DNA from: Bacteroidales bacterium
GTDB taxonomy: Bacteria > Bacteroidota > Bacteroidia > Bacteroidales > F082
Assembly (NCBI GenBank): GCA_017428285.1
Contig: JAFRRE010000109.1
Span: 1-11,875, forward strand
Direction: 5' to 3'
Length of the DNA: 11,875 nt
Positions 1-7,241 of the stretch are shown piece after piece. The notes beneath the pieces are model-generated. The model was not told the DNA's origin. It made no database searches and saw only the letters and a list, made by a program, of their open reading frames with translations. Made by a program: the position numbers and the translations under genes. How positions within the stretch are numbered: the first letter of the stretch is position 1; each line of letters opens with the position of its first letter.

Positions 1-33
1 ACGCAATCTGTTTTCATCCCTCCAAAGGTATTT

Positions 34-1674
34 TCATTCCTTAATCCACTTCCCAACTTCCGCTTCCTTCCCATCTACAATTACCTTCCAAACATAAACG
101 CCCTCAGCCCAATCCGTTGCATCAATCCCCGTCACATTCTCCGTAATATCCTGTCTATGCACCATCCTCCCATTCAAATCATACACCTCCACCCGCGCAT
201 CCTTTAACCCCGTCCTGATGTTCAACACATCCTTCCCCTGATTAGGATAAGCAATCGCCACTTTCAGACCGTTGTCATGAGCCTCTTCGATGCCTACAAA
301 AGCTTCAGCGGGGAACTTGGTGACGGTGGTCCAGCGTTGCGATGTGTCATCAAGATTCTTTGATCTTGAAACAAGCAAAACGCCACCGTCTCTTGCCACT
401 GTGATGCATTGGGCATGGCTGTTGATTCGTTTGTCAGGCTCGATGTCATAATAGCAGGTCGTTATTGTATCCAAATCAGCATCAAGCCGCTCAACCATCA
501 TCCAAGAATCTTGGTTGTCATAAAATCCGACATTTAAGGTGTAAGCGAAAAACAATGTGTTGTTTTCGGTCATATCAACAGACTGCAATATGGCAGGCAA
601 GTCGTAATTGTCGGTTTTTCTCTCGATATGTTGAACAAAAGGAATGATGTCGGTTGGATTTGCGATGTCATCGTCCAACTCATATAATCTAACATCCCGC
701 ATATACGAATTGACATTTGAAACCGAGGATGTTACCAAAAAAGTTGTGTTATGAAGACTGCGTTTGACGGATATGTTTGTGATGGAATTGCTCGCGGGTT
801 GTCCAACATGATCCATGTATCGTGTCCTAATCAAATTGAAATCTTTGTCATAATAGAATGCAGTGCCTTGATGTCCCGACTGAATTGACCCGGCAAAGAA
901 GATATAGTGCGAATCGGTTTTCACGAAATGATTGCGGCGATAGCTCCATTGCATCATTCCGCCTTGGGTATGCCACTCATAACCTTTCCGCTGAATGATT
1001 TGGCCGTTGAAATTCATGCGGAAAAGAAATAGTGTATCGTGTCCACGTGGGTTGAAATAATCGTGGCTCACCATTTTGAAATAAGCACCCACAATCTCAC
1101 CGTCATCTTCAAAGGCTGAAAACAAAAACAAATTTCCGCTGTGCTCATTCGGATTGTTTTCCCATTGTTCAGAACGACATTCAAAGGTATCAATCATATA
1201 ACTATGTTCAAAACTTTCTTCAATGTCAAGATCCGAATCCAGTTTGTATAAGCCTAAAACGGCATCCGCTGGTGGATTGTCATAGTTTTTGAAATAGTTG
1301 AAATAAGTGGAATCATGGTCGGGATTGTAAGTCATCAAGGCAAAAAGTTCGCCATTGTTTTCGAAAAGATACGGTGCGTATGATGTCGTGCAAAATCCTG
1401 GACGGAAATAATTTTTTCGCGCCATTTCCTGCCCATTGGCTGACAACAAAGTCACAGCTGGGTGAGCCGAATAGAAATCCCCTGCACCGCTTTTAAAGTA
1501 CAGGCTTGAACTCAGAGCCACATTGCCATTTGACATCTCAACAGCATCATAAAGTTCGAAACACTCATCGTCATTCATCGAATATGCTATGGAATGTTCC
1601 CACTCCTGAGCAACGGCCTTAGTCCCAAACAACAGCAGCAGCGCAAGCAAGGCGTATAATCCATACTTTTTCAT
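34..1674 (-). CDS. Secreted protein with type IX secretion C-terminal sorting domain
   Basis: A 546-residue exported protein. Residues 1-22 form a typical signal peptide (MKK, then a Leu-rich core, ending AVA before Q23). The last 76 residues (about 471-546) look like a type A Por/T9SS sorting domain: YPNQG near 476-480, then VEVYDLNGRMV, GVYVWKV and a short basic end (GKWIKE). In this family the domain directs passage through the type IX system and is removed or attached at the cell surface. The region between (23-470) has many aromatic and Asp/Asn residues and recurring strand-like segments, suggesting a beta-propeller-like or beta-rich fold, but I recognise no enzyme motif. ATG at 1674 lies 19 bp after the stop of the GLUG-repeat gene, so the two are probably cotranscribed. 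The stop is TGA at 34-36. The sorting-domain part has a strong strand skew not seen in the rest of the gene. Export by T9SS is well supported; the activity is unknown. Confidence 0.85.
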   Translation of the reverse strand: MKKYGLYALLALLLLFGTKAVAQEWEHSIAYSMNDDECFELYDAVEMSNGNVALSSSLYFKSGAGDFYSAHPAVTLLSANGQEMARKNYFRPGFCTTSYAPYLFENNGELFALMTYNPDHDSTYFNYFKNYDNPPADAVLGLYKLDSDLDIEESFEHSYMIDTFECRSEQWENNPNEHSGNLFLFSAFEDDGEIVGAYFKMVSHDYFNPRGHDTLFLFRMNFNGQIIQRKGYEWHTQGGMMQWSYRRNHFVKTDSHYIFFAGSIQSGHQGTAFYYDKDFNLIRTRYMDHVGQPASNSITNISVKRSLHNTTFLVTSSVSNVNSYMRDVRLYELDDDIANPTDIIPFVQHIERKTDNYDLPAILQSVDMTENNTLFFAYTLNVGFYDNQDSWMMVERLDADLDTITTCYYDIEPDKRINSHAQCITVARDGGVLLVSRSKNLDDTSQRWTTVTKFPAEAFVGIEEAHDNGLKVAIAYPNQGKDVLNIRTGLKDARVEVYDLNGRMVHRQDITENVTGIDATDWAEGVYVWKVIVDGKEAEVGKWIKE

Positions 1675-1693
1675 ATCGTGTCTTTTTGATTGT

Positions 1694-3436
1694 TTATTTC
1701 ACGACGAATTTCACCGTCGCGCCCTCAATGGTGAGGAGATACATGCCGCTGTGCAAGCCCGACACGTCAATCTGGTGCATCTCACCTCCGATGCTGCCGG
1801 TTTGCAGGGTTTGGCCAAGGAGGTTGGTGATGCGGTATTCATTTGTCATCTGTAGAGACGGTGCATGCACCGTCTCTACAAACAAAATGCCGTTGGTCGG
1901 GTTGGGATAGACACTGAAATAGTTCGCCACGGGGTGTTCTTTCACCTGCGTCAAATCCATGTTTCCAATCACCGGAAAACCTCGATTGATGCCTTCCATG
2001 TCCTCAATCCATATGCATTCACCCATGGCACCCGCATTCAAGGCATCAAGCAGGTCGGTGGTGCCGTATTGCGCCTCGTCAAGTGTCCAAGTGGTTGCGC
2101 TCGCTCCTTGGTTGAAGGCACACGAACCAGGAAGATAAACATAACTCGGACCGCTTGCGTTATAGACGTATGCAGGGATGTCCACGTTGCCATAATAATA
2201 GCAATTGCGGATGGCGGTGTCACTCAATATCGCTGGGATAATATGCCCATAAATCGCATTGGTCAGATTGGGATTCGTGGGTTTTGTGATCTGTCCGGCA
2301 TTATATACGTTGTATACAAAGCCTTCTGTGGGAGAGCCCGTTATGCCTCCAAATTGGGCAATTGGATATACGGTGTCCGTCAATTCACCGCTGAGGTCAC
2401 CCGTGTTGTAGCAATTGGAAATGGAGCCATCGCTACCCGCGATGCCGCCCACGAGGATCATATCGCTCCCCTGCCCTTTTACCGGAGCCATGTTGCCACT
2501 CATGCGAATCGTGGTGAAAATCGGCGTCCCGATAATACCTCCTGCACTACATCCGCCCGTCACTTCGCCCGAAGGATGGTTGATGCAGTATTCAATCAGC
2601 CCAAACGAGCCCCCTTGTCCGACCATGCCACCTGCAGTGGTTTCCCCAAAGATTTTGCCATAGTTATGGCAGTGCCGAATGATGAATTCACCGTCGCCTA
2701 TTATGCCACCCGTAAAGCCAATACCCGTCAAATCGCCATTATTCACGCACTTCTCAACAAGAAGTTGGCCGTTTTCAACATGGGACACTCCCACCAAGCC
2801 TCCCAAATGCAAGTTATCCCAGATTTCGGCATTGTTGGTGCAATTCTTGATAAAGATGGTGTCGTTTTCACCAACATCGACCAAAAAAGTACCGACAAGA
2901 CCACCGGCGGGCTTTGTGCTTGCCACGCCCATCCAGCCGTCAACAAAACAATCGATAATGTTGGTGTTGAGTGATTGGGCCGAGATAAAACCAGCCATGG
3001 CTGAATACACATATTCCTGCACATATACCACAATGTTGGCCTTCTCTATCCGGAGGTTTTTGATCGTTGCGTTTTCTGTATAAGCGAACAACCCTGAATA
3101 CTTAAGTCCATCTTGATACAAGCCACCGATCGTATGACCGTCGCCGTCAAAAACGCCCGAAAACTTTTCCTCATTGCCTATAGGGATCCAAATAATGGAA
3201 TCGGCGGCGTTTAAATCAATATCGTTGGTGAGGACATAGCAGGCATCACCACCCAATCCGTTATTGGTCTCGTATGCCAAAAGAGCCAACTGTTCCGCCG
3301 TGGCGATTTGGTAAGGACTCTCGGAGGTACCGTCGCCGCCTTCATAGACTTCAGCGACCGTGCCGTTCCAAGGGGTCTGTGCTCCGCAAGCCAGTCCGAG
3401 CGCGAGTAAGACAAAAAGTAGCAGATTTCTTTTCAT
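1694..3436 (-). CDS. GLUG-repeat beta-helix surface protein with T9SS sorting domain
   Basis: A 580-residue exported protein counted from the ATG at 3436. That start is preferred over an upstream in-frame ATG at 3487 because it gives a clean signal peptide (MKRNLLLFVLLALGLACGAQ) and because a promoter-like box at 3464-3471 lies inside the longer version. After the signal comes a segment typical of GLUG proteins (ESPYQIATAEQLALLA, about 39-54). Repeated GG[LIM][VI]G motifs then recur from about residue 175 to 370 (GGLVGT, GGLVGV, GGIIGD, GGMVGQ, GGIIGT, GGIAGS, GGITGS), separated by N-[NY]-G turns, as in right-handed beta-helix or adhesin-like stalks. The C-terminus (about 507-580) is a T9SS sorting domain with YPNPTNG, YRITNLLGQTLQTG and GMYLLTI. 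A perfect 30-bp palindrome is translated inside it (residues 520-528). The protein is probably surface-attached, with an adhesive or binding role by inference. It leads a likely operon with the next T9SS cargo gene. Confidence 0.86.
   Translation of the reverse strand: MKRNLLLFVLLALGLACGAQTPWNGTVAEVYEGGDGTSESPYQIATAEQLALLAYETNNGLGGDACYVLTNDIDLNAADSIIWIPIGNEEKFSGVFDGDGHTIGGLYQDGLKYSGLFAYTENATIKNLRIEKANIVVYVQEYVYSAMAGFISAQSLNTNIIDCFVDGWMGVASTKPAGGLVGTFLVDVGENDTIFIKNCTNNAEIWDNLHLGGLVGVSHVENGQLLVEKCVNNGDLTGIGFTGGIIGDGEFIIRHCHNYGKIFGETTAGGMVGQGGSFGLIEYCINHPSGEVTGGCSAGGIIGTPIFTTIRMSGNMAPVKGQGSDMILVGGIAGSDGSISNCYNTGDLSGELTDTVYPIAQFGGITGSPTEGFVYNVYNAGQITKPTNPNLTNAIYGHIIPAILSDTAIRNCYYYGNVDIPAYVYNASGPSYVYLPGSCAFNQGASATTWTLDEAQYGTTDLLDALNAGAMGECIWIEDMEGINRGFPVIGNMDLTQVKEHPVANYFSVYPNPTNGILFVETVHAPSLQMTNEYRITNLLGQTLQTGSIGGEMHQIDVSGLHSGMYLLTIEGATVKFVVK
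1851..1880. repeat. Perfect 30-bp palindrome inside a coding region
   Basis: Bases 1851-1865 (TGTAGAGACGGTGCA) are followed immediately by their exact reverse complement at 1866-1880, giving a perfect 15+15 palindrome with no spacer. It lies wholly inside the GLUG/T9SS gene and is read without interrupting the frame as VETVHAPSL in the sorting domain, between the YPNPTNG strand and the YRITNLLGQ strand. GTAGAGACG-ended palindromes are, from memory, a recurrent interspersed repeat in some bacteria; membership in such a family is inference. Confidence 0.9.
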
Positions 3437-3463
3437 AGTGATTAGATTTTTTCTTGGTTTTCG

Positions 3464-3471
3464 CAAAAGTA
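3464..3471 (-). promoter_or_regulatory. Candidate Bacteroidota -7 box for the GLUG/T9SS gene
   Basis: On the minus strand this reads TACTTTTG, a full match to the TAnnTTTG consensus of the Bacteroidota primary sigma factor, followed by CG. The -33 element is weak: GTTT at 3491-3494 with a 19-bp spacer. Transcription would begin near 3457, about 20 nt before the ATG at 3436 and downstream of the alternative ATG at 3487, which supports the shorter start. Confidence 0.5.
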
Positions 3472-3602
3472 TAGCAAAAAAACTCAAATAAAACCGATTC
3501 CATAGGCCAATCCAATATTTTTCAGGAAATCAATATTGATTGTCAACAGATTACGAAAATTTTTTCCACTAAAAAGTTGTTGGAAATCCTTGATAAATTC
3601 GC

Positions 3603-3661
3603 AAAATTCGTTTTATTCGCCGACAAAAACAACGACGAATTATACGAATTAAACGAATTTT
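3603..3661. repeat. Inverted repeat built from 9-bp AATTCGT words
   Basis: Directly after the stop of the HTH regulator gene. The arm at 3603-3619 (AAAATTCGTTTTATTCG) pairs with 3645-3661 at 16 of 17 positions, with a 25-nt loop. The right side carries ACGAATT three times at exactly 9-bp spacing (3635, 3644, 3653). It may act as a weak, AT-rich 3' end hairpin for the regulator transcript, but it has no clean U-tract. The rest of the gap between 3437 and 3662 shows only the promoter for the GLUG gene. Confidence 0.7.
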
Positions 3662-3662
3662 G

Positions 3663-5045
3663 TCACCCGACAAACCGCCTCCATAGCACCTCTAACGAAT
3701 CGGTTTGCGTCTTTTTCTTGATGCTGGTGCGGTATTTCGACACGGTGTTTTCGCGCAGGTCGAGGATGTCGGCGATTTCCTTCGTGCGGAAGGGAAAATA
3801 GGAAAGCACACAAATGTCGAGCTCGGTGTCGTTCAGGTCGGGATGGGCGGCCTTCAGTTTCGTCAAGGCGTCGGGATAGGCTTCGTTGAACACTTCGAGG
3901 ATGCGGTTGAAGGTGTTGTTGCGCTTGTCGTCGTAGATGGCCTGCACCTTCATCCTCAAAGCCTCGTTGGCCTGAGCCTCCAAGGCACCATGCGCAGCTT
4001 GCAGGTCGCGTTGGATGGCTTCGTTCGCCTGGGTCATCTTCTTACGGTAGACGCGATGGTAGACAACAAAGGCGGCAGCCGCTAACAAAAGCAAGGCTGC
4101 AACCACGCTAACAGCTCTTAACCTGTTTGTCTTATATGCCTGTTTCTGTTCACGCAAGTCGATCAACCGGGCATCACGTTCGGCCTTGTAGTTCTCGTAT
4201 TGCTTCACGACCAGCATCCCGTCGCTCACCCTATCCGATTCGGCTTTAACATAGGTCTTATTGAAGCTATGACAAAATGCAGCGCTATCCGCATTTCCCT
4301 CCTCTTCATAGATTTGTTCAAGCAGCGACATGATGGCACTCCGTTCCAAATCACCCGTTTGCATATCCAACACTTTCAGCAGATATGGCTTCGCATCAAG
4401 ACGATACGGCGAGTGATACATACTGATGCCGAGACTGACGGAGTCATTTGTTGCGCTCATCCCACGTCGCGTCTTGAAAGCGATCGTGTTGCGTTGCACC
4501 ATGAAGCAGGAGTCGAACTGGTGTTGGTCATAGTACAAGTCCGACAACACAAGCTGGGCAGTAAAATAGTCATTCAAGTCGCCAGCAACCGTGTCCAGAT
4601 AAGGCGTCACGAAATCGTGATAGTAGCGTGCGGAGTCGCTTTCCTTTAGCGTCGAAAAGGCGTTGGCCAATTCCAAACTGGACCTCACCATCCAGGTAGT
4701 GTCTTGAGCCATACGCTGGTATGCCAACGCCCAACGCAAAGCATCGATTTCAGCGTTGTTGGCCATCTTTCGCCGAAATACGTATGCCATCTGGTAATAG
4801 GCACGCGAGGCAAGCAGCATCTCCTCGTCTGTCATGTCTTCGGGCAAATATTCAAGATTTCCAGCCACATGGACAAAATGCGGAAAAGCTTGCAGCAAAC
4901 TGTCCATCTGAAGACAAACGAAACCGCTGTCATAATAGGCTTTGGCTTCCAGTAAGTCAACTTCAGAGGGACGTTGAGGCATCCTTCCGCAAGACATCAC
5001 CGAAAACAGAAACAACAAACCTACTATGTGACTCAATGTTTTCAC
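3663..5045 (-). CDS. Membrane-anchored helical-repeat protein with C-terminal LuxR-like HTH
   Basis: A 460-residue protein starting at GTG. There is an in-frame TAA shortly upstream and no ATG before the signal sequence. The N-terminus is a hydrophobic signal with a lipobox-like VMSC (Cys19), so it may be lipidated or simply a signal anchor. Residues about 30-290 are alpha-helical with tetratricopeptide-like spacing of Ala/Tyr/Leu (LASRAYYQMAYVF, LELANAFSTLKESDSARYY). A strong transmembrane helix spans about 309-330, followed by a basic stop-transfer stretch (HRVYRKKM) and a coiled-coil-like segment (about 335-370). The last 60 residues hold a helix-turn-helix of the LuxR/sigma-region-4 type: LNDTELDICVLSYFPFRTKE, then IADIL, then ENTVSKYRTSIKKK. 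This layout is known in Bacteroidota as a periplasmic sensor joined to a cytoplasmic DNA-binding domain. The gene lies 23 bp after the hexosaminidase gene, so cotranscription is possible. Target genes are unknown; the T9SS genes downstream are candidates by position only. Confidence 0.78.
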   Translation of the reverse strand: MKTLSHIVGLLFLFSVMSCGRMPQRPSEVDLLEAKAYYDSGFVCLQMDSLLQAFPHFVHVAGNLEYLPEDMTDEEMLLASRAYYQMAYVFRRKMANNAEIDALRWALAYQRMAQDTTWMVRSSLELANAFSTLKESDSARYYHDFVTPYLDTVAGDLNDYFTAQLVLSDLYYDQHQFDSCFMVQRNTIAFKTRRGMSATNDSVSLGISMYHSPYRLDAKPYLLKVLDMQTGDLERSAIMSLLEQIYEEEGNADSAAFCHSFNKTYVKAESDRVSDGMLVVKQYENYKAERDARLIDLREQKQAYKTNRLRAVSVVAALLLLAAAAFVVYHRVYRKKMTQANEAIQRDLQAAHGALEAQANEALRMKVQAIYDDKRNNTFNRILEVFNEAYPDALTKLKAAHPDLNDTELDICVLSYFPFRTKEIADILDLRENTVSKYRTSIKKKTQTDSLEVLWRRFVG

Positions 5046-5050
5046 GGCGG

Positions 5051-5058
5051 CAAAATTA
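5051..5058 (-). promoter_or_regulatory. Candidate -7 box just ahead of the GTG start of the HTH regulator
   Basis: Minus-strand TAATTTTG, a full match to TAnnTTTG, followed by CC. I see no convincing -33 TTTG at 19-21 bp. If used, transcription would start at about 5044, essentially at the GTG codon (5045-5043), giving a leaderless or nearly leaderless message. The alternative is readthrough from the hexosaminidase gene, whose stop is 23 bp away. Confidence 0.4.
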
Positions 5059-5068
5059 ATATTTTACC

Positions 5069-7231
5069 TCATTCCACTTCTATTTCATCCACAAAAATCC
5101 AAGCAGGATTGCCAAATCCACTATGGTCTTCGGGCAGGTCGTAGCCTGTAATTATGACCTCGACAAACTTTGCCGTGACGGGCTCAAAGCCCACTTCGTA
5201 GGCGAAGATGCCGTCTCTGTCTTCCCAAGTGGAAATCGGGATGTCTTTCTGCGCCACCTCACGGAAGGTCTCGCCGTCGTCGGAAACCAGCACCTTGACT
5301 TGGCTCGGATTGTAGATCCATGCGCCTTTGTTCACCAAGGCATGGAAGCGGACATGCTGCATCTCAGCAGGTTGCTCCAAATCGACAATGGCATCCAGGG
5401 GATAGCCGCAGAAGCCCAGCCAACGTCCTGAGTTATAGGCTCCCCTACCCAAGTTGCCGTCGTTGAGCAACACCGCACCTTCGTAAGTGTATTTCTCGGC
5501 AGGCTGCTGACGCAGCGTGATGGGCTTGTGGGTGGCCAGATTGGCTTCCACCGTGTCGGCCCAGACCTGCGGGTTGAAGATATGGTCAGCGTAGGTGTAA
5601 TGATAGAGTTCGTAGAGTTGCGCCATGTGGCGGCAACGCTCCACAAAAGCATCAAAATCACGCTCCTGTGGGTTATTCCACTGTATTTCCGTCAAGGCCT
5701 CCATACGCGGCAGAGCCATGTACTGCACATGCCAGAAATGGGCGATATATTCAGTCCAGATGTTGGCTTGCACGCCGATGATATGCTTTTGCTGCTCAGG
5801 TGTCAGCTCCTCAGGCAGCGGTTGGAATTCATACACACGTTCCACGGGCAGGTAGCCACCAATACACATAGGCTCGCTGGCGATGTCCTCACTCTGGTAG
5901 TAGTCAAAATAGAGGTGCGACGATGGCGCCATAATCACATCGTGGCCTTTACGTGCCGCCTCAATGCCGCCTTCCGTGCCGCGCCAGCTCATGATAATGG
6001 CGGTCTCCGAGACGTTGCCTTCCAAGATCTCGTCCCAGCCGATGACACGTCTTCCACGGGCCTCCACCACCTTGGCCATGCGGTTCATCACATAACTTTG
6101 CAGGTAGTCTTCGGCGGAAAACTTGTCATCTTTCTTGATGCCCAATTCCTTGATTTTGGCTTGACATTTTGGGCATTTTTCCCAGCGCACCTTGGGACAT
6201 TCATCGCCGCCAATGTGAATATAAGGCGAAGGGAACAGGTCCATCACCTCGTTTAGCACATCCTCGACAAACAGCATGGTCTCTTCGTTACCAGCGCAAA
6301 GCACGTCTTCCGATACACCCCAACGCTTCCACACCTCGTAAGGGCCGCCGGTGCAGCCCAATTGCGGATAGCAAGCCAAGGCAGCCTGCATGTGGCCTGG
6401 CAGGTCGATTTCGGGGATAATGTTGATGTGTCGCTCGGCGGCATATTCAATGAGGTCGCGGAGCTCGTCTTGGGTATAGAAACCGCCATGACGGATGGTG
6501 TCGTAGAGGTTCCCGTTATGCCCGATGACCGTGCCGTTACGGTAGGCACCAATCTCAGTCAGTTCAGGGTATTTCTTGATTTCGATGCGCCAGCCTTGGT
6601 CGTCGCTGAGGTGGAAGTGGAACTGGTTCATATTGTGCATGGCCAGCATGTCGATATAGACTTTCACCGAGTCCAAGGGGATAAAATGACGACAGGGGTC
6701 GAGGTGCATGCCACGATAAGAGAAGTTTGGCCAATCACGGATGGTACCACAGCGTAGTTGGCACTTGCTCTCGCCCATGTCATTCCTGCGTTGGGAAGTG
6801 CGTTGACGGGAATCTATGGGCGAGATGGGCAGGCTCTTGCGGAGGGTCTGGATGCCATAGAACACACCGGCAGCGTCAGCACCTTCAATGGTGACTTGCT
6901 TGGGTGTAATGTCGATTTCGTATGCTTCGGCTTGGTCGAAATCTTCTGGGATGACCTTCAGCACGATACCATCAGCCTGTCCATGGTATTCTCGCTGATT
7001 TAGGCCGATATGCAGGATGTTGGAAACGTATTCACTGAGGAACATCGCCTCCCACTCAAGACCAGCTTCGTAATAGACAGTAGTCTTGAAGTTCAACTCA
7101 AAAGGTTTCTCCTCGCTCAATTGTACCTCTTTGGGTTGCGGGATGATGTCGTAATTAGCTACGGGGAGTTGTTCTTGTGTGCAAGCTGACAGAATGAATG
7201 CCGCAAATAATAGAATGGACAGTTTTTTCAT
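5069..7231 (-). CDS. Beta-N-acetylhexosaminidase, glycoside hydrolase family 20, lipoprotein
   Basis: A 720-residue enzyme that removes terminal beta-linked GlcNAc or GalNAc from glycans by substrate-assisted catalysis. The N-terminus is a lipoprotein signal with lipobox LSAC (Cys17), placing it on the cell envelope. Residues about 22-135 form the GH20b N-terminal domain (YDIIPQPKEV, GVFYGIQTLR). The catalytic barrel runs from about 165 to 520. It includes YRGMHLD (Arg173, substrate-binding), HFHLSDDQGWRIEIKKYPEL, EIDLPGHMQAAL, and HIGGDE with the catalytic pair Asp343-Glu344. Aromatic residues of the sugar pocket appear in IGWDE, SWRGTEGG and QANIWTEY. Residues about 575-720 resemble an F5/8-type C (discoidin-like) binding domain (GRWLGFCGYPLDAIVDL, VKVLVSDDGETF). 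Between the first two domains, residues about 138-156 are encoded by an inverted repeat and look like inserted sequence. It is likely transcribed from a promoter near 7393 through a long leader. The family assignment is secure; the exact substrate is not visible. Confidence 0.96.
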   Translation of the reverse strand: MKKLSILLFAAFILSACTQEQLPVANYDIIPQPKEVQLSEEKPFELNFKTTVYYEAGLEWEAMFLSEYVSNILHIGLNQREYHGQADGIVLKVIPEDFDQAEAYEIDITPKQVTIEGADAAGVFYGIQTLRKSLPISPIDSRQRTSQRRNDMGESKCQLRCGTIRDWPNFSYRGMHLDPCRHFIPLDSVKVYIDMLAMHNMNQFHFHLSDDQGWRIEIKKYPELTEIGAYRNGTVIGHNGNLYDTIRHGGFYTQDELRDLIEYAAERHINIIPEIDLPGHMQAALACYPQLGCTGGPYEVWKRWGVSEDVLCAGNEETMLFVEDVLNEVMDLFPSPYIHIGGDECPKVRWEKCPKCQAKIKELGIKKDDKFSAEDYLQSYVMNRMAKVVEARGRRVIGWDEILEGNVSETAIIMSWRGTEGGIEAARKGHDVIMAPSSHLYFDYYQSEDIASEPMCIGGYLPVERVYEFQPLPEELTPEQQKHIIGVQANIWTEYIAHFWHVQYMALPRMEALTEIQWNNPQERDFDAFVERCRHMAQLYELYHYTYADHIFNPQVWADTVEANLATHKPITLRQQPAEKYTYEGAVLLNDGNLGRGAYNSGRWLGFCGYPLDAIVDLEQPAEMQHVRFHALVNKGAWIYNPSQVKVLVSDDGETFREVAQKDIPISTWEDRDGIFAYEVGFEPVTAKFVEVIITGYDLPEDHSGFGNPAWIFVDEIEVE
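6769..6825. repeat. 57-bp REP-like inverted repeat inside the GH20 gene
   Basis: Ten bases at 6769-6778 (TCTCGCCCAT) are exactly complementary to 6816-6825. Inside these, ATTCC (6782-6786) pairs with GGAAT (6809-6813), leaving a 22-nt loop with two TGCGTTG copies. The element spans 57 bp, exactly 19 codons, and is read in frame as a polar stretch (SPIDSRQRTSQRRNDMG) between the GH20b and catalytic domains. The ATTCCTGCG...GGGAATCTA core resembles widespread REP-type repeats; that resemblance is from memory, not from a search. Confidence 0.75.
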
Positions 7232-7241
7232 TGGTAACTAT

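Noticed and set aside
1865..2974. Long open frame on the plus strand opposite the GLUG-repeat gene
   Set aside because: Shadow of the repeat-rich minus-strand gene. Its product has no signal, domain or family-like pattern, while the minus frame has a signal peptide, repeats and a sorting domain.
3437..3487. Longer N-terminus for the GLUG-repeat protein (start at 3487)
   Set aside because: The extension would precede a normal signal peptide and contains the TAnnTTTG box. The ATG at 3436 fits better.
5528..6256. Plus-strand open frame opposite the GH20 catalytic domain
   Set aside because: The minus strand encodes conserved GH20 motifs throughout this stretch. The plus product is low in recognisable features and has no promoter or conserved start.
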